From: Ochotona curzoniae
Lineage: Eukaryota > Chordata > Mammalia > Lagomorpha > Ochotonidae
DNA: 64,000 nt
Reading direction: 5' to 3'
Assembly: GCF_017591425.1 (NCBI RefSeq)
Contig: NW_024466599.1
Span: 22,792,001-22,856,000 of the forward strand
Below are positions 40,001 through 52,000 of this stretch, piece after piece; the first letter of the stretch is position 1; the number at the start of each line of letters is the position of its first letter. The notes under the pieces were generated by a model. It made no database searches and had not been told where the DNA came from. It saw only the letters and a list, made by a program, of their open reading frames with translations. The translations under genes and the position numbers were made by a program.

Positions 40001-43000
40001 AAGTCTGTTGGTGCTTATCTGTGTCTCTCTGCTTTTCAGCTTAAATGAAAATAAATTGTAAAACCATTTAAAAATATGCTGGAATAATTTTGAGAATGAA
40101 AAAAAAAATTTTTTTTTAACGTTTGTTTAGTTACTTGAAAAGGAGAGTTACAGAGAAGAGCAGGAAGTGAAACAAATAGGACTTGAGCCTGGAAAGGCAC
40201 CAGGCTCAGTTTCTAACATGTGTCATCCCAACATGTGCTCAGCCTGCAGTAGCTAGATGAATATTTTAAGTGAATTTTCCTTGTCATTTCAATAGTGCCT
40301 GCTTCCCTTTCCCCCAGATTCTGCCACAGGAAAGCTGGTGTTCCCTACCATCTCCTTAGAAGTACCTGTGTTTCCTTAAGTTTCATTCTTTTGGTTTTCA
40401 TTGAATAACAAAAAGAAATTATGACTTTATAAGTAATTGGACTTTTTCTTGGTGGTAACATGAGATTGATGATCTTTCCAGCTTTTTTTTTAATCTTAGA
40501 TGGAAACAGAACTTCTGAGCATTTATGTTTTTATTTCAGTGTTTGTTTTAGTAACAGTTTTAACTGTTCTTTTTTGCAGGGGTGCCTTCCAGACAGGACA
40601 AGGACCCCTAGATGCCCAAGTGAAGCTGTTAGAATTTACTTTGGAGCAAAATTTTGAAGTTGTTTCAGTTAGCACTATTTCTGCTGTAATAGAATCGGTC
40701 ACCTTCTTGGTACACCACTATATCACTTGCTCGGACAAAGTCATGTCTAGAAGTGGATCTGACAGCTCCGTGGGAGCTCGGGCATGCTTTGGTGGACTCT
40801 TTGCCAATCTCATCCGTCCAGGTGATGCAAAGGCAGTTTGTGGCGAAATGACAAGAGACCAACTTATGTTTGATTTGTTAAAACTTGTTAACATTTTAGT
40901 TCAGTTGCCCCTTTCAGGCAACAGGGAATACAGTGCAAGAGTGTCTGTGACCAGCAATACAACAGATAGTGTGTCAGATGAAGAAAAAGTCTCAGGGGGC
41001 AAAGATGTCAATGGAAGTGGCAGCTGCAGTCCAGGATCTCCTGCCCATGTCGCTGACCTGGTCTTAGCCAACCAACAAATTATGAGCCAGATTCTGTCTG
41101 CTCTGGGTCTGTGTAACAGCAGTGCCATGGCAATGATCATTGGTATGTATTAACAGTATTCAGTATAGATTGTTTTCAGTACTACATTTATCTTTAGCAT
41201 ATATGCCTTATAACTGAGTTTGAGTAGTGAACTCTTTTACTGCATGATTTGAACTATAATTAAAGTGCAGTATTTTTTGTAAAACATATTTCAAATCTAT
41301 TGGAAAACGGTAACAAAGCAACTTTGTGTTTATTTTGTGAAAAATCAAACTCACGTCATACTTTCTAATGTTTCAGATGGAGAAGGATAAGACATTGAAT
41401 TTTACAGAAATCAGTAATATGTATTCACATTTTAGAAATTACAATCAGATTATGTTGAATACCAGTTTTGTTATGAACAGTATAAATATCTCATGTATCT
41501 TGGGTATCTTCCAAAGATGCTGTATATATGGTTATTGATATTTTATCGCTAAGGGTGTATATATGTGTTTTTACCTATTGTGTGTGTATCATTCTTTAGT
41601 TCTGGGATTGTATTCTGTTTATTTATTGGTGACTTTTAAAGATAGGATTTTGAAAAATGTATAATATTTTATTTAAATTAGGGGCAAGTGGATTACATCT
41701 TACCAAACATGAAAATTTTCATGGTGGATTAGATGCAATATCAGTTGGGGATGGATTGTTTACCATACTGACAACCCTTAGTAAAAAAGCTTCGACAGTC
41801 CACATGATGCTGCAACCCATTTTGACCTACATGGCCTGTGGCTATATGGGCAGACAAGTAAGTGCAGTAATTCAGTAGTTTTCCAACAATGCAAAAGTAG
41901 CAGATATGGGTATAGTCAGGGAGTATGTAATTCTGTTTCATTCAACTTCTTTGCACCTAAGGTTATGCAACCCAGTAATGTCATGGCTGTCTTAGTTTCT
42001 TTAAGTATATTCTGTGATATTAAAATAGCAAAGAAATTGCCTAGGGACTTTGATCTCAGAGTATATTTCAATAAAAATTTTTTTCAAAAAAAGGTTTATT
42101 TATTTTTATTGGAAATTCAGATATACAGAGAGGAGGGGAGACAGAGAGGAAGACCTTCCATCTGATGGTTCACTCCCCAAGTGGCCGCAGTGGCTGGAGT
42201 TGAGCCAATCTGAAGCCAGGAGCTTCTTCCGTGTCTCCCATGCAGGTGCAGGGTCCCAAAGCTTTGGGCCGTCCTCGACTGCTTTCCTAGGCCACAAGTA
42301 GGGATTTTGGCAGACAATTTTGGCAGATATTTTGTATTTAGTGTACATAAACCTGTCGTTCTATAAACATTTTTAACTTTAAAGGAATATTGCATTCATT
42401 GAAGATTTTATTTGTAGCATAATCTGTAATAATCTATAGAAACATTCATAGTGATGTGTATGATTTTTTTTTAGGGTTCTCTTGCTACCTGCCAGTTATC
42501 TGAACCATTATTGTGGTTCATTTTAAGAGTATTGGATACTAGTGATGCGTTGAAAGCATTCCATGATATGGGTAAGATGAGTTTGATAATAGCATTTACA
42601 AAAAAAAAAAAAAGAAGAAAATAGCATTTACATATAATCAAGTGATATTATGTTATATTCTCTCTCTTTTTCTTTAATTTTATTCATTGGAAATATTTAC
42701 CTAAGTTATCAGGGAGGGAAGGATCAAGGTGAATAAAGGTGGGTGTGGCCATTGTTTCCAAATTTTCCATTTCCTTCTCCTTTAGGAGATCGGCCCAGCC
42801 TCTCAGCTCCCCCAGTACCTGGGAATCGGGGAAACCCTCCCTGTGTCTACCCAGTGTCCCGACATGGTACACACTGCCAGGGTTCTTCCCTAAGTGGTTT
42901 CAGTAGTTCAAAAGTGCTTTTGATCTTGCTGATCCAAGATGAGGAAACCCTTCCAATGTTGATTGCTTGACATAGTCGACCTTGCACTCACCATCAACCA

Positions 43001-46000
43001 GATTTTTGCTGTCATCTTTTGGCTGGGGTAGTTGTCCAATTTCTTCTTTTCTACTTCCTCTGCTGTGGTGTTCTCTGCAGGTCCCATTATACTGCCATAT
43101 GCTCTTTGTGCATCAGGCCCTGCCATCCACTGCTCCATCTTTTCCACTTAGGAAGAACTGTTCTTGCTGGTGGACTTAAGGGCCTGCACCTGCTACCCAG
43201 ACCCCACCATCCCTGTGAGACCCCCCCCCCCCCCCCATAACCTGGCTTGGTCTGGACTGCTCCTTGCCTTGGTTCTTGCACTCAGCTGCAAGGACTGCAT
43301 CCTAACAAAGGAGTTCCCAAGCTCCTGTATCAGGTCTCTTCCCAGGAGCAGATCTGGTACACAGCGGTGGCTGCTTGGCCCAGGTTAACTTAGTCCACCT
43401 CTTGTGCTGGCAAATACAGTGTCATTGCCCAGCTGGCCCACACCCATTCTAGTTGTTACTCTTTCGAGTTACAGTCCAGCCATACCTGGTCCACTTCCAG
43501 CACATGGTTTAGCGAGAGCCGAGACCTAGCACAGGTTTTACACAGACCCTCCCAACTAACAGTGGATGCTGGAATCTGCCTCAGTCTGGCGCTCCCCAGA
43601 CCCATTCCACACCCATGTCAAGGTATACTAAGCTATGTCTAGTCCAAACCACTTCCCCCATTCCAGGCCCCTGTGCTCACCAGTGGGAGCACCAACCCAG
43701 CTGGTGTGTCCCCTTAGCCCCCTGACCAGGTCAGTTCCCAGCCACAGATCTTGTGCATGCCAGCAAAGATTGCAGTTCCATAAGGGTAAGCCCACATTCC
43801 CCCACACAGATTCTGTTCCAGGTCTGATTATCTTGTATGCTAGTTAGTATCATGGGCCAGCCTAACATTACCTGTCCCCTCTTCCACATCTCATTGTTGG
43901 GTACTGTAATCTAATCACACCAAGTAAGGCCCCCAGTCTTAGCTTTAGTGTGTACCTGTCAGTGGTACTCGGTGTTTGTCAGTGTTAACTACCGCAGCTC
44001 AGGTGTCCCATGCATGCTGGTATTTTGGTGTGACCTTTAAAGCTCTTCACGTTTTCCCCTTCACACTGATCTCAGCCCCCTCACTTACCTGTAAACACAT
44101 TCATGTTGTCTTTGGAAGTCACTCAGTAATCATTCCTTACATAATTCCTGCATAATGAGCCCTCAGATGCCTGCCCTCCGCCCCCCACCCCAAACTTGTG
44201 CCAGCCCTTTGTAAGCCTATCTTCCAAGTAAACAGAGCGTGCCCCATGGTGGGTCAAGGGATTCTCCTGGCACCATTGGTGCCCAGGCTAGTCAGGGCCT
44301 CTCCTCCCTCAGAGGGTTATGCCACCTAGCTGTCTCCTGGTTTTTTAGTCTTCTTTTTCAGTAAAACCTCTACTGAGAATTATTTTCAATCAATGTTCTT
44401 TGTATGTTTAGGTGGTGTTCAGCTGATTTGCAACAATATGGTTACTAGTACAAGGGCTATCGTGAACACTGCAAGAAGTATGGTATCAACCATTATGAAA
44501 TTTCTTGATTCTGGCCCAAACAAAGCTGTTGACAGCTCTTTGAAAACAAGAATTCTGGCTTCTGAACCTGATAATGCAGAAGGGATCCATAACTTTGCAC
44601 CCCTTGGTAAGAAAAGTGTTAATTGGTATGGCTCTTTAAATATTGTTAAAGTTATTGTGAAGCAAAATTAGTTATGGTAAATAAATTGTATTTTATTATC
44701 ACCATATTAATTAAAGTTGATTTTACACTGCTGCGTTTCAAACATTTTTACTACTCAGTTTAAACTGATGGTTAAATATGTTTTATTTCTGAGTTTATAT
44801 AGAAGCGCACTGTTAGAGTTGGAAAATGTTTCCATTTTCCTTTAGATCATTAATATAGCTGAAGGAGATTTTTCCTTTCATGGTATTTTCTTTTAAAGTT
44901 TTAAACTTAGGAAATCATTTCTTTATGCAATCCATATACTTTTTTATATTTTTCTTTTCATGTTTCTAGTTCATGAACATTGCCATCTGAGAGTAAAGAT
45001 GTCTATTTTCAAGGTGAAGGATTTATTGGACATTATGTTTTGTTGAATTCAGTTGAGAATGACAATGTCAGATTTGTAGTCAGTATTTTACATGAGAAAA
45101 AATTTTATCGAAGTTAAAATTTGTCACCTTCCAATTGACTACATTTTCTGATATTTTGGGAACATGATTCGGTTGTTAAGTTGTTAACATAGAAAGTTTG
45201 TGTTTTTAGGCTAACCTTTCCAGTTTAGTGATTATGCTTTGAATTATTCTTAATGTTTCATTGTAACTTTTGGGGTCCATTTCATTTTTGGAATGTGTTC
45301 CACAGGTACGATCACATCTAGCAGTCCTACTGCTCAGCCAGCAGAGGTGCTTCTGCAGGCCACGCCGCCCCATAGAAGAGCGCGCTCTGCGGCTTGGTCC
45401 TACATCTTTCTGCCAGAGGAGGCATGGTGTGACCTTACCATCCACCTTCCTGCCGCGGTGCTGCTCAAAGAGATACATATCCAGCCGCATTTGGCATCTC
45501 TTGCAAGTAAGATTTTGCAGATACATCATGGAATAAAGTGTAACTAGCAAAGTTTTGAAAAAGAAATATCGTAAGATATTCTCACAAGTGATTACCAAAT
45601 TGCATAGTTTGAGAATGACATGGCTTGTACCGTTATCTAGATAGCAACCTTCATGCAAAATACCATATTAATGGATATATATGTATATAAACAAGTGTGT
45701 ATATACATACATTCATTCATTTGGAGGAACTGTATAATGGAGACAAGTATGCCATGCAGTGAACTTACATTGCAGTATACATCTCTAGATTAGAATAAAA
45801 GATGAACTCTCAGTGAAACTGTTAAATTTTGACGATAGGATGTTGGACTTTCTGCTGTTGTCTCTACCCACAATGTCAGCATACACTTAAATAGCAGAAT
45901 GATGGATTTGTGACTATTGCTGAAGGACTATACCATTGTACTAATATTGGGGAAAGCACTTTGAGGGATGTCTGGGGGGCAGGTGGTGGAAGGAGAAAAC

Positions 46001-49000
46001 CCTGAGTCAAAGGGATTAAAAAATACATTATTTTGCTTTTACTTTCATTCTAGATTTATTACCTTATTGAATTATCTCAAAGTAACTTTATTTATGTGTA
46101 CTTGGGTGGTGTTACATTTTTGTTTTATTTTGTTTTGGTAGCATGTTTTTTAGTTCTGGTCCTATAGTGTGATATTAGGGTAGATCTATTTGTGTATCTC
46201 TCCTACTGTCGCCATTGTAATGTAATGTAATTGCTTTTCTAAAGTGATTAGTTTTTTCCTTGTTTTTTTTGTTGTTGTTGCTGTTGTTAAGATTTATTTT
46301 CTTTAATTTAGTTTTTAAAATTTTACTTTTGATGATGTTTACATAGTTGATTAGGATAGGGAGGGTCAAGGATTAGGGGAACATGGCTGAGATCATTGTT
46401 TCCAGATTTTCTTTTTTTTTGTTTTTCCTGTATCTGCTAGAAGAGGGACAGAAAGGGTGAAGCCACACCCAGCTTCTCGACTGCCTCAGTACCCAAGCAT
46501 TCCATCTGAGAGTAAAGATGACTGTTTTCAAGGTGAAGGATTTATTGGACAGTGTCATCCCAGGGTCCAATGTAGAGTATGATCTGAGGGTTATGCTCAA
46601 GTGGTTTTTGAAGTTCTGAAATTCTATTGGTCTTGCCAGTCCTTTGGCTGACATAGTCCACCTTAGAGTCTCCATTTCCCCAGATGTTTGCTGTTAACTC
46701 TTGGCTGGAGTAGTTGACCAATTTGTTCTGACCTCCATTCTCTGCTATGGTACCAGATGTCCTCTGCAGCTCCCATGGTACTGCCATATCCTGTTTGTGC
46801 ATCTGGGCATACCTTCTATTGCTTTGTCTTAGCCACTGATGAGGTGCAGTTCTGAAACATGCACAAACCAAGGATTCTACTGTTCTCCCCATAGTTGGAG
46901 CTCCTAATCGAGTGGTTCAGCTGGGGAAATCCCCAAACAAACCTCTTCTGAAATCATCCCACACCTGAGCTTTGTATGAGCTTGCATTTGAGGTACAGGG
47001 TCCAGCGCAGTCTGTTGCTCACATGAGCCCGCATGTGCACTGGTAGTTGCAGTTCCTGGTCAGTTCTTTCTGCGGTCCTATCTCTTACGTAATCCAATGG
47101 ATGTTGTGGTGCAGCCACCACAGACTTGGCCCTCATATACACCATCGTTCCTGCAGCCCAGTTGGAACAGACCGAGGAATTTTCAATTAAAGTATTTTTT
47201 GCAATAATGTTTTGAATGTTTATGTGCAATTTTAAAGGTTCAGGTAACATATTACAATATTGCAATTATATTTTAATGCTATAATCTGATTAGTTATTGG
47301 TTAAATACATTTAGTTGTGACTTTGTAAAATAAATAATTTGAGATTTTTACAAACTATAGATAAAGTGGAGCAGGAACCTCCTAAGTATTTACAAACAAG
47401 TTAAGATACAGGTTTGAGTTGTTGAGCTTCCTCAAACCCTTTCAATATAATTCTTAATATTTACTAAAATTGCTTCGTTTTCATTTCAAATGCATGAAAA
47501 TTTGGCAAATTGCGTTTTTGGAAATTAGAAATACTAGACTTTTTTCAGGCCCGGCAGCGTGGCCTAGTGGCTAAAGTCCTCACCTTGAATGCGCTGGGAT
47601 CCCATATGGACGCCGGTTCTAATCCCAGCAGCTCCACTTCCCATCCAGCTCCCTGCTTGTGGCCTGGGAAAGCACTTGAGGACGGCCCAATGCTTTGGGA
47701 CCCTGCACCCATGCGGGATACCTGGAAGGAGTTCCTGGATCCTGGCTTCGGATCGGCACAGCATCGGCCCGTGGCGCTCACTTGGGGAGTGAATCCACGG
47801 ACGGAAAATCTTCCTTTCTGTCTCTCCTCCTCTCTGTATATCTGACTTTCCAATAAAATAAATAAATCTTTAAAAAAAAGAAAGAAAGAAATAATAGAAT
47901 TTTTTCTACTAAGCTTTTTTAAAGTTTTTTTTTTAAGATTTATTTATTTCTTTTTATTAGAAAGGCAGATTTGCAGAGACAGAGAGAACGATCTTCTATC
48001 TGCTAGTTCTCTCCCCAAGTAGCCATAATGACTGCAGCTGAGCTGATCCAAAGCCAGGAGCTCCTGGGTCTCTCAAGCGGGCACAGGGTCCCAAGGCTTT
48101 GGGCCGTCCTCAATTGCTTTCTCAGGCCACAAGCAGGGAGTTGGAAGGGAAACGGAGCAGCCAGTACCTGAATTTGCACTCATATAAATTCTGGCACTTA
48201 CAAGGTGAAGTCTTGAGCCACTAGTCTACCATGCCAGTCTCGGGTCTCTTATGTTTTAATTTATTAAGATTTTTTAATCTAAAGAACTTTGAAAAAAAAT
48301 AGATAAAACAAATCATTATTGTTAAGGTTACAAGAAAAACATACTGTCGGAAGAGTACTTCAGTTGATCACAATGTAATTATAATTAACAGGCAATATGA
48401 AAGTCTATAAAGTTAAAAGAAAACTCAATTTTTTTTTTATTATTATCATTATTTTTTTTTATTGAAAAGGCGGATATACAGAGAGGAAAGCCAGAGAGGG
48501 CGATCTTCCGTCCGATGATTCACTCCCCAAGTGAGCGCAACGGCCAATGCTATGCCGATCCGAAGCCAGGATCCAGGGACTCCTTCCGGGTATCCCGCAT
48601 GGGTGCAGGGTCCCAAAACTTTGGGCTGTCCTCGACTGCTTTCCCAGGCCACAGGCAGGGAGCTGGCTGAGAAGTGGGGCTGCTGGGATAGAACCGGTGC
48701 CCATATGGGATCCCGGGCGTGCAAGGCGAGGACCTTAACTATTTGCGCCACTGCGCCGGACCCGAAAACTCAAATTTAAGATTATTTTTATTTGGTCAGA
48801 GAAAAGATCCATTTGAATGTGCATATTGAAGTGTGATGATTTGCACATAAGTATTGAAAGGAAGCGTGTTTCAAAGGTGTGCCCTGGTTTGAAAAAAAAA
48901 ATAGTAGATTTATGCATTTCACTGCTTACATATGCTCACACAGATTTTAGTTTTGGAAAAGAGTTGAAATTGAAGGCAATATTGTTCTCCAGTGGAAATA

Positions 49001-52000
49001 GTGTAGAATTTCAAATCAAACATCATATTTCATTTGCTGTTGCACTATTTAATGGGGTTTATGATCTGCTCATATAAACTGTGGGTAATTGCTTAAAAAT
49101 GGAGAATTAAATTAATATTTTGGAGTTATCTAATTTTAATTATATCTTCACTTACAATTGACTACCTGTGAAATTTACTTACTGATGTTTTTATAAAGGT
49201 TGTTTTTGTTGATAGAGGCTTTTATTACATAGCTTTCTGCATTATCCTCAGAAGAAATACTTTTGTCTTAATAGCTGCTTTTATTACTTTAATAGTATCC
49301 ATTTTACAAGAATTAGTTTTTAGAGTATTTTGTGTTGGTTTCATTTTGAATAGGGACATAGGATTCGAATTTCAACAGTGTAAAAATTCAGCTGAATTGT
49401 AGTGGTATTGGGTTGGTGCAAAAACAATTTGCTGTTACATTTTCTTTCCCAAATTATTTAAACAATAAAATCATAGCATGTTTTTTGTGATGCTTATGAA
49501 TCAAAAAATGATGAAATTAATGCTTGTTCTCCCCTCCCTGGAGAGAGTAGCTACATGTAGATTGTGCAGTTTTACTTTTGTCATAAAACAACATTTACTT
49601 TTTTGCTTGTTACGTCATGGATCCTGTTTTAAAATTAGTTATAATAAAAATGACAACATTTGATTTGGTGTAGAAATTTTTTAATGTAGGTTCATAATGA
49701 ATAAAACACAAAACTGCTTTATTTATTAGTATTTTTATTAGATTCTCAATTGTAGTTCACTCATTCTTTTGTTATTATTCTGTTGTGTCTTCCTGTAGCC
49801 TGTCCGTCGTCGGTGTCGGTTGAAGTCAGTGCAGATGGGGTAAATATGCTTCCCCTGTCTACTCCTGTTGTCACAAGCGGTCTCACCTATATAAAAATTC
49901 AGCTGGTGAAAGCTGAAGTAGCTTCTGCTGTCTGCCTTCGACTGCACCGTCCGCGTGATGCCAGTACTGTAGGCCTGTCACAAATCAAATTGTTGGGCCT
50001 TACTGCTTTTGGTACCACTTCTTCAGCAACAGTTAATAATCCCTTCCTTCCTTCTGAAGATCAAGTATCAAAAACCAGGTAAGTGATCTGATGCTTAACA
50101 AAAGTTTTCTGTGCTTTTAAGCTACTCATTGAATGGTTTTATTCCTTAGCATTTACAGTATGCTTTTTGCTGCCTGGATACCTTAAATTGTGTTGTTTTA
50201 TTACATGTGATGGAGGAACTAATTTGTGAGGGCATAACCCTGAATCTGACTAAAATTAGTATTAATGTGTGTTTTGAGATGCATGCTGTTGTGTTTGTAG
50301 AGTCCAGCAGTTGATATCATTGTCTGTTAGAGCAGATTGTAGAAGCAGGGACCTCATCTCCGATGGTAATTCCTGAATGGCAGTTAGCAGAGGGCTTGCA
50401 CCTTGGCCAAACAAATAAGATCTGAACATATCCTTTAATCAGTATTCTGAGAAGTTTTATTGAAAGTTTTGCCTGGAAAAAAATGTTTATAATTTTTTTA
50501 TTCTCAAGTTTCCAGGACTTTACATTTTTTGAATATGTTTTGCTACCAAGATGAATGTAACTATACATAGTTGTATCTTATGTATATGTACATACTTCTG
50601 CGCTGTTTTGTTTGTTTTAAACAAACTGAGCATATAATTTCGAAATGCTTTGGATACTTATTTATGGGCAAACTTCCTTTGGATTTCATTTTTATTTTGT
50701 AGCATTCTTTTTTTAAAAATTGTTTTATTTTGATAATATTTACATAATTGATTAGGGCACAGATGGTCTAGGGGTATTTTTAGCATTCTTAAGTATTTTA
50801 TTTTGTATTGCTTGATGTCATTTATGAAATACAATATGTGGTCTTCAAAAGTTCTAACTCACCCCTGAACATTTTGTGTTTTGTGTTTCAGTATTGGGTG
50901 GTTACGCTTACTACATCATTGCCTCACTCACATAAGTGACTTGGAAGGAATGATGGCAAGTGCAGCTGCACCTACTGCTAACCTGCTACAGACTTGTGCT
51001 GCCTTACTCATGTCCCCGTACTGTGGGATGCATTCCCCCAACATCGAGGTTGTGCTTGTCAAGATAGGACTACAGTCTACCAGCATCGGCCTGAAGCTCA
51101 TTGACATCCTCCTGAGAAACTGTGCGGCCGCCGGCAGCGATCCTACAGGTGACGACTACATCTGCTATTTTATCGTGTGATGGGGGTTTCAAAACTGTGG
51201 AAATGGAAACATTTTGAAATGAATGCTTTGTTGTTTTCACGATACACAGGATTTCTAAGTGTATACAGAATATTGGACTATGGGCTCCATGTAGTTTACC
51301 CGTTCTGAACTTAATTTCCCTGACAGCCTCATGACCGTTGGAGTTTTCTCTGTGTTGGCATTTGTAAATGTTTTTAATGAATAGTCTGTGCTTGGTAACT
51401 TAGCAAGGTTTTTCTTTTGATTCTTTGCAAGACTTGAATAGCCCTTTACTCTTTGGAAGGCTGAATGGGCTCTCTTCTGACTCTACAATTGACATTCTTT
51501 ACCAGCTTGGAACAACTCAGGATCCTGGAACGAAAGACAGGTAGGATTCTGCTTGGTATTAACGCATACGTGTTCACAGAAACACACTGTAGTGAGTATT
51601 AATGAAAACGTTGTCATCTCAGATTATGTCGTAAGACTACACGGTTACAAGAGGATACTTCAGGAAATGTAAGACAGGAGAATTGAAAGCTCCATAGACT
51701 TGTATTTTAACAACTAATTTACCAGAATTTTATTAAAGTGACGTGATAGTTCCTTTTCGTACATGTTTCATATTAAACAAATTTTAGAGACTTCTAAACG
51801 TAATTTTTGAAAAGGATTTGATTCTTTTTGAGAGACAAAGTTACACAGAGATCTTCCATTCCCTGATTCCTTTCCCAAATGGCTGCAGTGGGCCCCGTGT
51901 GGTTCAGCCAGAAGCACGAGCCTGGAACTCCATCTAGTCCTTCCATGTGGGTTAAAGGGACCAGGTACTTGGGTCATCTTCTAGTGTTTTCCCAGTGACA

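Noticed and set aside
42743..43388. Pro/Cys-rich frames in the unassigned repeat
   Set aside because: Short, in several frames and on both strands, with no motif. Treated as non-coding repeat sequence.
47510..47853. Overlapping open frames of about 100 residues on both strands
   Set aside because: They coincide with a full-length CSINE and are repeat-derived.
50719..50780. Possible independent element beside exon 31
   Set aside because: It matches the end of the LINE-like repeat seen at 46 and 54 kb, so it is counted there.
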